In this document: one piece after another, positions 45,802 to 58,558 of the stretch | Numbering within the stretch: the stretch's first letter is position 1 | Layout: every line of letters starts with the position of its first letter | DNA from: Zanthoxylum bungeanum | Lineage: Eukaryota; Streptophyta; Magnoliopsida; Sapindales; Rutaceae | NCBI GenBank assembly: GCA_019454045.1 | Contig: SKCR01023354.1 | Coordinates: 1-64,000, forward strand | DNA length: 64,000 nt | Reading direction: 5' to 3' | Notes under the pieces: model-generated | Seen by the model: the letters and a program-made list of their open reading frames with translations, nothing else | The model's database searches: none | Told to the model about the DNA's origin: nothing | Position numbers and translations under genes: made by a program

Positions 45802-46077
45802 AAGGGCAGGCCATTGAGATGCAAACTAGGTTCAGACAACCGATTGAAAGATGAATGTGGTAACCATAGAGAAGGTGACTATCGGGCTAATGGCAGTGAT
45901 AGATCTGATAATGCACAGTCAAGTGATTTTCCATCCAATGATGATGGTGCTGATGGGGCAAATCGTGATAAATCAATGTTTGATACTCTTCGAGGGCAAG
46001 GCATGCATTTGTGTTGCTCCTTCTTTTCCGTCAGCTATACCTCCTCCTCGAGTATTGATGCCTGTTTCTGGTGCTGG
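45802..46077 (+). pseudogene. SE: SERRATE-like C-terminal exon, frameshifted
   Basis: It encodes KGRPLRCKLGSDNRLKDECG, an Asp/Asn-rich stretch, and MFDTLRGQGMH. It then shifts frame at about 46004-46008 so that the SE continuation APSFPSAIPPPRVLMPVSGA is read in another frame. This matches the C-terminal region of SE (RPxRRKL, FDxxRGQG, PxPxxLMPVPGAG). A GTAGGT donor follows. The next intron carries the copia element at 46103; the last SE exon is not found before the window end. Confidence 0.9.
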
Positions 46078-46102
46078 GTAGGTCAACAGTTGGTGCAAAT
46101 TT

Positions 46103-48155
46103 TGTTGGAGTTTCTACGGCCCCAAGGATCGAATACAAAGCAAGAAATACATGTGAATACATACGAGGGAGTTGCGGAATACTCACATCGATCGGTTGAG
46201 CGACGCGCGAGGCAACAAAAATTATTTTCTGCCTCCATGGTGCATTCGGCAGTGAGCAGTTCTGCCTTCCTCCATTTTCGGCTTCAATCATCTTCATCAA
46301 GCTCCAAGCTTTGTGATTTGATTCCAAGCTCATGGGTGGACTACCCTATCACCTTCACATGACTTCATAGTGTGCTAGCACTCCCGAATTTTGCCACAAA
46401 ATTGCGACTTTTTGCTTCCCTTCTCTCTCAGCAGTAAGCCAAAACCAGTGAAGAAATTTTTAGCCCCTTGGGCGTGTGTGAGGAGGAAGAAAGAGAGGAG
46501 AGAGAGATGATAAAATGTGTTGTTGTGTTTTAAGTATATCTAATACACTTTATCCATTTTCAAAAAACAAATAAATGAATTACCAAATATTTGGCTTTCC
46601 AAAAGTCAAATAATCAAATCCAACAACCATTCCAACAACTACCATCAAGTCACATCAATCAATCAATCAATTATCACATCACTCAAAGTGACATGATTTG
46701 ACGCTTGATGTGACTAGCGATTTGACGCTTGATTTGACTTGCGTGCTGCACTCGAATTCGAAATGCGAATGCGCTCGCAAACAATCCCGGGCTCGGGTTC
46801 GCTAATTCCAAATTAATGAATTTTCCGTTGCGACACAATTAAATGATTATGCCTAGCGAAATCACTATTCACGTCGCTAACGAATTAATTCTAAATTAAC
46901 TCGTTCGCCCGAATTAAAATCTAATTTTAATTCCGCGTAGAAATCCAATTTTGTATAATATATCTAATATATTATTTTATCGATTAATTCCAAATTAATC
47001 GTTTTCTCTCTTTAATTGATATTTTATTCCAGATAAAATATCTCCGTAATTAATCCCAGATTAATTTTCTCTCTCATCTTATTAATCCCAGATTAATTAA
47101 AAGTGCGAGTCATACGTAATCGGTGAATCTTTAGGAAGCGACCCATGAGATCCCCGGATATGTTAGCAGTAAATTCGGTCGTCGGACTATCCGAACACGT
47201 AAGTACCTAGTACTACGTTTGTACCGATTTACAAGACAAGGTTGGCTTCTAGCAAAGCGTCATGCCTACCCAATTCTCCAGAAATATCCTTAGAGGAATA
47301 AAGGATCTATATCAGGCGTAGTATACGTAGTATTGCGTATTTCGATCCAGTATCAGATGATCACATGCAAGGCCTGGGGATGGTACAGTGTCTGCCCCGT
47401 ACGAAGCATATATCGGATTACGAGCAACTAGTCTCTTTATTATCGGATAATCATGACTAAGTCATATTATCCCGACGGTTGCAACATTTTTAGAGAACCA
47501 GTTCTGTATCCCTACGCGATCATCATCTCCATATGACTGGAGTGATACTTCTGTCTTGACATCACACCCAACACACTACGATTCTCGATATACCCAGAAG
47601 AGGCGTACACAGAAACCGGTTAAAGCCCTGGACGACCAAAACCAAAGTATATTGATTGTCGCAAGTATTAGCGGTGCAAGTCTCAGGTTAAGACCAAATA
47701 CACCTACCCTGATTTCGGATTTCCATAGACATATAATCATACTACCAATGAAATTCTGAGGGGGTCTATCCAGAGCGAAGCTGTTTCCTGACCATCGGTA
47801 AAACACAACCTCCTATTACACTTGCATGAGTATCATATACCCAAATATATGAGAATTATGCCGCTGTGCCCTCACAACGCGCACAAGTGTAATACTAGTC
47901 TTTTACGTATTTATCGATGTCCAATCTCGATAATACTCTGACTATGGATATTTAATGATTTATCCTTCGTGGACTGATACTGTCTCATATCATTCTCAAT
48001 CCAGGAACAAATCATAAGGACCTCCTATCATTTATATATCTTGGTGATCTAATCATAAATGATAAGAGTGCAATCTCCTTTGTCACATAGTTAATTTGTA
48101 CAACAACACCATGATCTGTACAAATAGTGACGCTATGGGTCATAATTGTCCAACA
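46103..48155 (-). repeat. 3' LTR of copia insertion 7
   Basis: It runs TGTTGGAGTTTCTACGG to AATTGTCCAACA, 2053 bp. The reversed polypurine tract ATCTCCCACTTGGC follows. It is very similar to 53975-55970, including the TACGGCCCCAAGGATCG start. Confidence 0.92.
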
Positions 48156-51100
48156 ATCTCCCACTTGGCCTATAGCCAGTCACTCGAGTGTCTTACACCC
48201 GAACTATGTACGGTTGGCTCAAACTGCTGAGAAAAGGCTTTCGTCAGCGGATTTGCATGATTATCGTCTGATGCAATTTATACGATCATCACATCGCCAC
48301 GATGTATGATCCGAACGAATCAGATGAATAGTCGAAATATGTATTTGGATCGTTGATGAGACCATTAATTATTTAGCCTGTGCTGACGCCTAGCTCAGCT
48401 GCTAACAGAACTAAATCTAATCTAATTAGATTTATTATCGACCCAAATGGCTTCTATTGCTGCCTCAGCTGCAGTAATAACCCGCATTTGTTGTTTATTC
48501 GGTAACAGTATCTTGCTTGGAAGATTTCCAGCTCACTGTTCCGTTATTCAAACTATGTAGTACCGTTTGCGACTTATAGTCGTTTAATCGGTTTAGGAAA
48601 CTTGCTACAGTGATCCCAGTCACTTCAAGTTCTCTTTCTCCACAGATTAAGACAACATCCTTAGATCTCTAAGATACTAAGTATGTTCTTAACTTCAATC
48701 CAGTGACTATCACTTGGATTGATCTGTTTGTGAATCCATATGCTCAAAGCGTATGAGACACCGAGTCGCGTACATTTTTCAATGTATGATTTATCGGAGA
48801 GTTTCAACAACTTTTAGATCTATCCCAGTAGATCTTTATTCCTAGAATAAAAGTTGTTTCTCACAAGAATTTTATAGAGAATTTTCTCGAAAGCCAAGCT
48901 TTCACCGATAATTTTATGGGAATATCATTTCAAAGAAATGACATATTATCATTATTATATAGGACAGCCACTGTCAGTGCGCTCCCACTAACCCTCTTAT
49001 ATACACAAGAATCATTTCGTTTTGAATTAAATCATAAACCATTATGATTACATCAAAACGATAATTCTAAGAACCTAATGCTTGCTTCAATCCAAACATG
49101 GATCGAATAACCTGCAAACCTTGTTTGCTAGTTTTGGTACGACAAAATCGTCAGGATGTTGTAAACATCCTCCAAATGGTTTCCTTTTCAGGAAAGCGAT
49201 TTTGCCATTCAGCTGACATATTTCATGAATGAAACACGCAACATCAGCAAGCTTTATCCAAATGGATTTACCGTGGCAACAGGTAAAAGGTTAAATCGTA
49301 ATCAACACAATGTTGATAACGATACCTTTCCGCTAAAAGCCTAGCTTTATACGTTGGTATGTTGCCATCCATGTATGTCTTCCTTGAAGACTTATAAAGT
49401 ACCAATAGGCACAATGTCTTGCGGTACATCAACTAGTATACAAACTTGGTTGATATACATGGAATCCATTTCGGACTCATGACACTTTGCCATAATAGGG
49501 AGTCGATACCTTGTATCACTTCCTCATACGTAGTCAGTTGGTATTTCTCAAAAGATTGACATCATTACGAGGTGAGATCAGAAACCCATACCCCAGGTTG
49601 TTTTCTGATTCTCTCTGACATACGCGGTTCTTGTGTATTCGAAGATTAATGGTATAGTTTCATCATTGATGAACTATTTGTGTTCCATTAAGGATTCGAT
49701 GCTTGGAATAGTATTACTCCGATTTTCATCGAGTTTTACTATCCTCCCACTTACCACTGCATATCGGTATTCCTCTTAGGAAAACCGCATGGTGAACAAC
49801 AATCTAATTGTTCTCAAGTGAGTTGTATAAGTACTATACTTTGGTATCCCTATGATAACCTACAATTGGCACTTATCCAATTTGGGTTTTAGTTTGGTAT
49901 CATCCAAACATATGCCTAGCATACCCAAATTATCAGGAATGAGAAACCCAGTTTCTTTCCTGTTCATATCTAATATGAATTCTGTCAAACATATTTTTAT
50001 GGAACCTTATTCTAAATAAGTTCTGCACTGTTTATATGTATCCGTTGAAGGAAATGGTAGCTCAGAGCGACTCATGATTAGCCTTATCATGTCTAACATA
50101 ATTCAGTTAGTCACTGTTCTGACACACCGTCAAACTGAGGTGTTCCGGGAGGAGTCCTCATTGAAAGAATACTATACTCTTTCAAGTACATTAGAAACTT
50201 ATTGCTTAAGTATTTTCATCATGGTCTAACCTTGACGACTTAATACTTTAGCCGATCTATTTGTCTATTTCGTGTCGAAACTGTAAAAGTTTCCGATTTG
50301 TGTTTCAAAAGAAACACATAACCATAACGCGATGCCACATCCGTAAAGGTCACGAAATATTCATATCCACTTCTAGCCCAGCTAGATATGGGCCCACTTG
50401 CTTCACTATGAACTAGGGCTAACAGATCGGTGGCATTTCCATTTTTACCAAGTAAAGGTGTTTTAGGCACATTACCCAATAAACTAGATTCGTAGACTTT
50501 ATTTGAATGGAATCAAAACAGTCATAGTACCTACTCTTCAAAAGTGTGGATATACGATTCTTGTTTAGATTGTGTCCCAGACAACAATGCCACAATTAAG
50601 TCTCTTCTGATCAAATCAGTTTGAGCTATTTGTTTGTCATGTTATACGTTTGAGATTTATTTATATTCAAAATATAAATTCTGTTATTCACATCTAATGT
50701 GTATATCTCAATATCATCTTTATAAAATAAAACACTTTAGTGTTCTAGAATATAAAGGTTCACCCGCAGCGGGTTAAACACTGATATAGAGATAATGTAT
50801 CCAGTCAAACTAGTTACATTATAACAGTTTCCAAATTTAGGTACACACCAGAGGGTAGTTCCTAAAATTAGGTTTCTACGGTTAAAACAGCGACTTTCGT
50901 CCCGTTTCCAATTCGCAGATTAATCTCAATTGATGTCAGTATCCTGCTCATAGCAGATTCTGAACATCAATGCATATTTATGTATCACACTAAGTATTTA
51001 AAATCCAATTTCAATACTAGTCATGAACATAATTATGACAAACATATTTGAAGTTAGAGCCTTGCTCGTCTTCAATTCCTTCATGTCTGCTTTATCCAAA

Positions 51101-51870
51101 CGGCAGTCACGCTTCTGCGATCCCGTTTGCCACAATTAGGCAGACATTTTGGGATATGTCCTTTATCTTCCCAGAAGATTATATTGATATTTCCTTTGCC
51201 CTTTTTCACATTCCAGTAGCCTTTGGCCTAGCCTCGGGTTTCTAGAATATCGAAGTGAAGTGCGCCTTGTGCTACTTGCCTCATTGCAAACTTTGATTTT
51301 GTCTCATTGAGAATAGTCATTAACTCTCCAAGAGTTATATATTGGAATTTAGTACTTCTAAAAATCTAAGTATAGATTTATGAAGATCCTTCAATTTCAT
51401 TATCATACTTTAAGGATCTAACCCTTAGTTCTGACAAAGAAATTAAGGAGTCTACTGCGACAAACTTAATGGATTAAGCACTAAAGTTATCATTACATAA
51501 ATCTTCCAAAGATTATGCTCTACTATTTGCTTAACTCCGGGCTTAGGCATAATATGTTATTTTATCAAATAAATTAACTTATTATTTCTAGGACCATCCT
51601 GAAATTTTATTCCCAATTTGAAAATTAAACCGTTTAAATACATTTTCCCTAGGATTATGTTTTAAATGTCAATATTTCAATTTTATCTTGATTCTCATAG
51701 TCCAACTATTTAATCAACGATTTAGGTACTATTTATTATAATGATTATTATAGTCAAACTATTTAATCAATTATAATTTATTTGTTTGAATATAGTCCAA
51801 CTATTTTAAAACAACAATTTAAATATTAGTCCAACTAACATTTAATTTATTTGATGAATGATATTGTTTG
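48156..51870 (-). pseudogene. Degenerate copia gag-pol of insertion 7
   Basis: Read on the minus strand, the best piece is 50240-50479, which has TDLLALVHSEASGP and GYEYFVTFTDVASRYGYVF, the start of the copia integrase core. A frameshifted Gag zinc knuckle lies near 51105-51150. RNase H and polymerase remnants occupy 48200-49000, with the roughly 165-bp loss at about 48770-48785 and the roughly 25-bp loss at about 48385-48405, both also present in insertion 5. No protein could be made from it. Confidence 0.82.
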
Positions 51871-53974
51871 AGCGCGTATGGCAAGTAATTAAACGAATAT
51901 TGCAAATTCAATTCTTGCCTCCCACTATTTTTCGGCGAGCCTCTAACCCTCTGTCGAGTACTCGGGAAATCGTGTTTCCTAGCGGGCTAGGATCCCGTTA
52001 AATATCACACAAACTTGACTTTGGCCAACAAATTGTATGATAATTAACTAGGTAGATCTCTAAGATCAATTGGATCCAATCCCATTCCTAGATCCAGTAG
52101 GGGGACATCCAAGTCCGAAACATATATCTTATATATGCCAATATATCCAATATATTACCTAACATTTTTCCTCTGAATCAACTAAGCATTGGCTTTGTTA
52201 CAATAAACTTAGTGATCCCAGTTAAACCCGACCCATTGACCATGGAAAGCTTCGTAATCAATGTCGATGGACAAGAAGTGGTCTTGACTTTGGCCAACAA
52301 ACCACAACTTGGACAAGACACCAATATGGAACAAAGCTCTCGTGATTCAAACACATCCTCGACGGACAAAGGCCTTGACTTTGGCCAACAAACCAATGCC
52401 AGTCTCGGATCTTGAGTGAGAATCACTCAATGGAAGGAAAAAACGCTTAAAATGATGTGAGGGTTTTTCGCGTGCAAATTGGCAAGCAATTTATTATCTT
52501 TGTTAAGGTCTCATCATCATACACCCTTAAACATGCATTCTAAACACATAATAAAGCGCGTATAAATAAAGTAATAATGATATGTGGATGGATACTTTAC
52601 ACATTGATCCTAGATCAAATCTCTCCCTTTATCTCTCTCGCTAGCACAAATATTTCTTCGACCCGTTACAATACACTTCTAAAGAAACCTCATTTACATT
52701 GAGGGGAATAGGTGAGAAGAGAATACAAAGAATAAGGAGGTAATAAGGCTGGACACGCAGGTCCAATTAATAAATTCCAAATTTATTACAACAATTTCTA
52801 AAATTGCCCTACCCATCTAATATCCATCCGATATACATTATTCATGCATCGCAACCATGTATTCACACAAGCATGTTATCAATCAATCTAATCAAATTAA
52901 TTAATCTGATAATTAGTGACCATCCAATGTTCAAACAACGATTTGATTTTGCTCGAGTCAAACTCGTTTTGCGAATAAGTACTCAAAGTACGAATTCTCG
53001 AATTAAATTAAACTATATAATTAAATCCAATTCAATTTGTATTTAATTCTAATTCGCTATTTAATTCCAAATTAAATACTACACTTTATTAGTGAACCTT
53101 TACGACTTAAATTCCAAATTTAATCGTTACGGGTCTCAAAGCCCGATTAACGTCCAACGTTAATTTAATTAAAGTCCAATGGGCTTTTAATTAATTTCTT
53201 TAAGGCGTGGACTTTTGGTCAACTCAGGTCAAACCCAATAACCAAAGTCCAATAATTACCCCATAAGCCCAGAAATCAATTTTGGCCCATTAGGCCCAAT
53301 TAAACTTTAAAGGTCCATTAGTCGCATTTGGGCTTTATGGAGGCGGTTTTGGGCCCAATTGGATCCAACCAATTTTGTCTAAACCCAACTTAGTACAACC
53401 AAGCCCAATAAGCCAAATAACAACTTTAAAAGTCCAATTTCCAAAATTAGGCCCAATATAATTAAATTACAAATTCCAAATTCCCAATTTAATTACCAAA
53501 ATGTATAGCATTATTAATCACCCAAATCAATATTTCCAAAACATCAAATTAGCCTAATTAATCATGCTCATTTACATTAAATCATGTCCAACACAATGTA
53601 ACAAAAATCAAACCCAAACATGCTATATATATGTCTCGGCTTTAGGGTTTTTTATGTCAAATTGAAAATCCAATCCAATTGAATCTTTAATCAACATTGA
53701 ATCAACATTCCCAACATGATTCTAACTCATCCAATGAATCAAAAAATCAAAATTCCAAGACATCAAAATAGGGCATCACATTCGGCCAAGCCTCATCACA
53801 TTTTGGGCAAATTTATTCCAAACAAAATTTGATCAAATTGATCCAATCAATCTTCAATTAAAACAAATTTAAGCATACTAATTCATCCAATTTCATCAAA
53901 TCATGCTCAAAAACATTTTACACAAATTTTAAGCCCTAATCAAACTTCATGCTTTTCAATCGCTCTAGTACCAT
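51871..53974 (-). mobile_element. Leader region of copia insertion 7
   Basis: This is the leader between the primer site (next to 53975; TGGTACTAGAGCG on the minus strand, a diverged site) and the gag remnant. Motif CTTGACTTTGGCCAACAAA occurs at 52014, 52283 and 52374. Otherwise it is AT-rich and non-coding. Confidence 0.8.
52212..52415 (+). other. Antisense ORF conserved in copia leaders (copy 3)
   Basis: This 67-codon frame starts MIPVKPDPLTMESFVINVDG and ends ASLGS. It is the same length as, and nearly identical to, the frame at 16429-16632 and the end of the frame at 26969-27283. Upstream codons are also open back to about 52155. It is antisense to the element and has no recognised domain. 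Confidence 0.4.
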
Positions 53975-55970
53975 TGTTGGAGTTTCTACGGCCCCAAGGA
54001 TCGAATACAAAGTAAGAAATACATGTGAATACATACGAGGGAGTTGCAGAATACTCACATCGATCGGTTGAGCGACGCGCGAGGCAACAAAAATTATTTT
54101 TTGCCTCCATGGTGCATTCGGCAGTGAGCAGTTCTGCCTTCCTCCATTTTCGGCTTCAATCATCTTCATCAAGCTCCAAGCTTTGTGATTTGATTCCAAG
54201 CTCATGGGTGGACTTCCCTATCACCTTCGCATGACTTCGTAGTGTGCTAGCACTCCCGATTTTGCCACAAAATCGTGACTTTTTGCTTCCCTTCTCTCTC
54301 GGCAATAAGCCAAAACCAGTGAAGAAATTTTTAGCCTCTTGTGCGTGTGAGAGGAGGAAGAAAGAGAGGAGAGAGAGATGATAAAATGTGTTGTTGTGTT
54401 TTAAGTGTATCTAATACACTTTATCCATTTTCAAAAAACAAATAAATGAATTACCAAATATTTGGCTTTCCAAAAGTCAAATAATCAAATCCAACAACCA
54501 TTCCAACAACTGCCATCAAGTCACATCAATCAATCAATCAATTGTCACATCACTCAAAGTGACATGATTTGACGCTTGATGTGACTAGCGATTTGACGCT
54601 TGATTTGACTTACGTGCCGCACTCGAATTCGAAATGCTAATGCGCTCGCAAACAATCCCGGGCTCGGGTTCGCTAATTCCAAATTAACGAATTTTTTGTT
54701 GCGACGCAATTAAATGATTATGCCTAGCGAAATCACTATTCACGTCGCTAACGAATTAATTCTAAATTAACTCATTCGCCCGAATTAAAATCTAATTTTA
54801 ATTCCGCGTAGAAATCCAATTTCGTATAAAATATCTAATATATTATATTATCGATTAATTCCAAATTAATCGATTTCTCTCTTTAATTGATATTTTATTC
54901 CAGATAAAATATCTCCGCAATTAATCCCAGATTAATTCTCTCTCTCATCTTATTAATCCCAGATTAATTAAAAGTGCGAGTCATACGTCATCGGTGAATC
55001 TTTGGGAAGCGACCCATGAGATCCCCGGATATGTTGGCAGTAAATTCGGTCGTCGGACTATCCGAACACGTAAGTACCTAGTACTACGTTTATACCGATT
55101 TACAAGACATGGTTGGCTTCTAGCAAAGCGTCATGCCTACCTAATTCTCCAGAAATATCCTTACAGGAATAAAAGATCTATATCAGGCGTAGTATACGTA
55201 GTATTGCGTATTTCGATCCAGTATTGGATGATCACATGCAAGGCCTGGGGCTGGTACAATGTCTTTCCCGTACGAAGCATATATCGGATTACGATCAACT
55301 AGTCTCTTTATTATCGGATAATCATGACCAAGTCATATTATCCCGACGGTTGCAACATTTTTAGATAACCAGAATCTGTATCCCTACGCGATCATCATCT
55401 CCATATGACTGGAGTGATACTTCCTTCTTGACATCACACCCAACACACTACGATTCTCGATATACCCAGAAGAGGCGTACACAGAAATCGGTTAAAGCCC
55501 TGGACGACCAAAACCAAAGTATATTGATTGTCGCAAGCATTAGCGGTGCAAGTCTCAGGTTAAGACCAAATACACCTACCCTGATTTCGGACTTCCATAG
55601 ACACATAGTCATACTACCAATGGAATTCTGAGGGGGTCTATCTAGAGCGAAGCTGTTTCCCGTACCATCGGTAAAACACAACCTCCTATTACACTTGCAT
55701 GAGTATCATATACCCAAATATATGAGAACTATGTCGTTGTGCCCTCACAACGCGCACAAGTGTAATACTAGTCTTTTACGTATTTATCGATGTCCAATCT
55801 CGATAATACTCTGACTAGGGATATTTAATGATTTATCCTTCGTGGACTGATACTGTCTCATATCATTTTCAATCCAGGAACAAATCATAAGGACCTCCTA
55901 TCATTTATATATCTTGGTGATCTAATCACAAATGATAAGAGTGCAATCTCATTTGTCACATAATTAATTT
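53975..55970 (-). repeat. 5' LTR of copia insertion 7, cut by nested insertion
   Basis: It starts TGTTGGAGTTTCTACGG and ends abruptly at CATAATTAATTT, where the family continues with about 60 more bases. The gypsy LTR TGTTGACGG begins at the next base. Confidence 0.9.
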
Positions 55971-56730
55971 TGTTGACGGTGGATTTTGGTCTCTGGGCAA
56001 TATTGAAATATTTACTCCCGAGACAATCCTCCCTCAATAGTGAATTTGTTTGGTTATGGGGGAACCAAAAGCAAACTTAGCAAAAGACAGATAAATACGC
56101 CAATCGACAAAGAGATTTAACGTGGTTCGGCGGATCGGGTCCAACCTACGTCCACAGGCACAGAACGGGTGATAGTTTTTTTACTGAAATATGCTTGCTC
56201 TCCTATCTCTTGTGTTTACAAGTCTGATCGTAATGATCTCGATCTTGATTCTGATGCTCATTCTGCTCTCAACTCTCAATGCTCTCAACTCCTTTTCCTT
56301 ATGCACACTCTACCCTTATATTTATAATAGTGTAGAAATCAGATTCCTTCTCCTATAAGAATTTCCTAGTTGAAACAATTTCCTTTTCCCATAAGGATTC
56401 CTAATTGAAACTATATTCACTTCTTATACCCTATTAGAATTAGATAACTTATCTCCTTATCCAATAGGATAATTTATCTCTGGAACATATCTCGATATCT
56501 GGTCGGTCTTCATGAGGTCGGTCATGATAGTCATTTGAACTGAGAATGCTGATGTCGATCTGATAATGCCCGGTCATCCGATCTCAAGTGGTCGGGTTAC
56601 CGTTCATAAGTGCTCCGCCCCAAACTCGTGTGGTCGGGTCGGTATTAGTGGTCTCGATCGAGAAAGGAATTACATTTTTACCCCCTGTCGTGCTGCTTAA
56701 ATATCATAGTGCTTAAAAACACCATCAACA
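55971..56730 (-). repeat. LTR A of the tandem gypsy array
   Basis: 760 bp, TGTTGACGGTGG to ACACCATCAACA. It contains GGTCGGTCTTCATGAGGTCG and related TGGTCGGG motifs. It is almost identical to 58876-59635. It cuts the 5' LTR of copia insertion 7. Confidence 0.92.
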
Positions 56731-56979
56731 TCTATCCCCTAGTTCTCGGTAACAACGAGTTTGTGAGTTGATGTCGGGAACTATAAAAAAAGATGGTGTG
56801 CTGATGAATCCGTCGGTGGTCACTCCAGGAACCGCAGAGAAAAATGCCTTGGCTGCAAATCTGGTCCTTCCTGTCACCTTCATGTGCTAAGTCAACGAGG
56901 ATCATGATATCTACCCGTGGAGAAAATGCTTTGCCCTTATGCTTATGAAGATCGACTCGGTGGGATGTTACCCGACCCC

Positions 56980-57720
56980 GAGCTGAGAAGAGCATTTGGA
57001 TCTGGGGGAATGTCCCCTCCCCAGACCAATAGAGGGCCGACCATGGGGGAGATGCTCTGATCCCATGCCGATGATAAGTCTCTCGGTGGGACGTATCCCG
57101 ACCCCGAGCTGAAGAAAGACTTGGCTTTGGGGGAATATTACATCCCCAGTCCAAAAAAGCCGACTCGGTGGGACGTAACCCGACCCCGAGCTAAAAGAAA
57201 GACTTGGCTCTGGGGGAATGTTACATCCCTAGTCCAAAGAAGCCGACTCGGTGGGACGTAACCCGACCCCGAGCTAAAAGAAAGACTTGGCTCTGGGGGA
57301 ATGTTACATCCACAGACCAATAGAGGGTCGACCATGGGGGAGATGCTCCGATCCCATGCCGATGATAAGTCTCTCGGTGGGACGTATCCCGACCCCGAGC
57401 TAAAGAAAGACTTGGCTCTGGGGGAATGTTACATCCCCAGTCCAAAGAAGCCGACTCGGTGGGACGTAATCCGACCCCGAGCTAAAAGAAAGACTTGGCT
57501 TTGGGGGAATGTTACATCCCCAGTCCAAAGAAGCCGACTCGGTGGGACGTAACCCGACCCCGAGCTGAAAGAAAGACTTGGCTCTGGGGGAATGTTACAT
57601 CCCCAATCCAAAGAAGCCAACTCGGTGGGACGTAACCCGACCCCGAGCTGAAAGAACAAGTGGCCTCGGTGGAACGAAGTCCAGCCCCGAGCCGAATAAA
57701 CAAGCGGCCTCGCCGGAACG
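56980..57720. repeat. 83-bp repeats with a variant unit (array 1)
   Basis: Units of 83 bp, with phases at about 57160, 57243, 57450, 57533 and 57616, contain GCCGACTCGGTGGGACGTAA, CCCGACCCCGAGCT and CTTGGCTCTGGGGGAATG. A 124-bp variant unit with ACCATGGGGGAGATGCTC interrupts twice. Two further units of about 50 bp (GGCCTCGGTGGAACGAAG type) lead into the 44-bp array. Long frames on either strand are repeat artefacts. Confidence 0.85.
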
Positions 57721-57734
57721 AAATCCATCCCCGA

Positions 57735-58356
57735 GCCGAAAAGAGACATCGGTCTCGGTGGTACAAGAGCAGACCCGAGCCGGAAAGAGACATCGATCTC
57801 GGCGGTACAAGAGCAGACCCGAGCTGGAAAGAGACATCGGTCTCGGCGGTACAAGAGCAGACCCGAGCCGGAAAGAGACATCGGTCTTGGCGGTACAAGA
57901 GCAGACTCGAGCCGGAAAGAGACATCGGTCTCGGCGGTATAAGAGCAGACCCGAGCCGGAAAGAGACATCGGTCTCGGCGGTACAAGAGCAGACCCGAGC
58001 CGGAAAGACACATCGGTCTCGGCGGTACAAGAGAAGACCCGAGCCGGAAAGAGACATCAGTCTCGGCGGTACAAGAGCAGACCCGAGCCGGAAAGAAACA
58101 TCGGTCTCGGCGGTACAAGAGCAGACCCGAGCCGGAAGGAGACATCGGTCTCGGTGGTACAAGAGCAGAACCGAGCCGGAAAGACACATCGGTCTCGGCG
58201 GTACAAGAGCAGACCCGAGCCGGAGAGAGACATCGGTCTCGGCGGTACAAGAGCAGACCCGAGCCGGAAAGAGACATCGGTCTCGGCGGTACAAGAGCAG
58301 ACCCGATCCGGAAAGAAACATTGGTCTCGGTGGTACAAGAGCAGACCCGAGCCGTA
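57735..58356. repeat. 44-bp tandem array, about 14 copies (array 1)
   Basis: Period is exactly 44 bp (CATC at 57747, 57791, 57835 and on). Each unit holds GGTCTCGGCGGTACAAGAGC followed by AGACCCGAGCCGGAAAGAGA. Copies differ by single bases. Because 44 is not a multiple of 3 and the unit lacks stops in most frames, it yields overlapping long frames on both strands. Confidence 0.95.
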
Positions 58357-58558
58357 AAATAAATATCAAAACCATTGTGTGGGCCATAACAAACAAGCAT
58401 AATCAAATGTCAAACTAAGACAGAAGAGGTCTTACTCACCTTTTTGGGATCTGTTGCCTTTCTTGCAACTCTACAAGGGTCACTATAAGCGAGGCTCTTC
58501 TTAATACATCCTCTCTGCATCTCAGCATTCCACGCATCCGACCGGATGACTTCCACTA

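Larger units (their letters stand above)
46103..55970 (-). mobile_element. Copia-family element, insertion 7 (non-autonomous)
   Basis: 3' LTR 46103-48155 and 5' LTR 53975-55970 enclose 48156-53974. The 5' LTR is cut about 60 bp before its end by the gypsy tandem at 55971, so the right duplication is not seen (left flank AATTT). The pol region is degenerate like that of insertion 5 and carries the same two large losses. It sits in an SE intron, 25 bp past the last recognisable SE exon. Confidence 0.92.

Noticed and set aside
54994..55302. Recurring ORF with EATHEIPGYVGSK and FTRQGWLLAKRHAYPIL
   Set aside because: It is antisense to the copia LTR, overlaps no promoter, and its open length varies from 60 to 102 codons among copies. 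It looks like a shadow of a conserved LTR block.
56732..57154. Minus-strand ORF of 140 codons before LTR A
   Set aside because: It is repeat-derived, and its twin at 59637-60017 has a different length because unit numbers differ. It lies in the untranslated 3' region next to the purine tract.
57429..58406. Long frames of 325, 294, 259 and 252 codons on both strands, possibly repetitive secreted or Arg-rich proteins
   Set aside because: They are translations of the 44-bp and 83-bp tandem arrays in all phases. The frames overlap on both strands and have no composition or motif of a real protein family.
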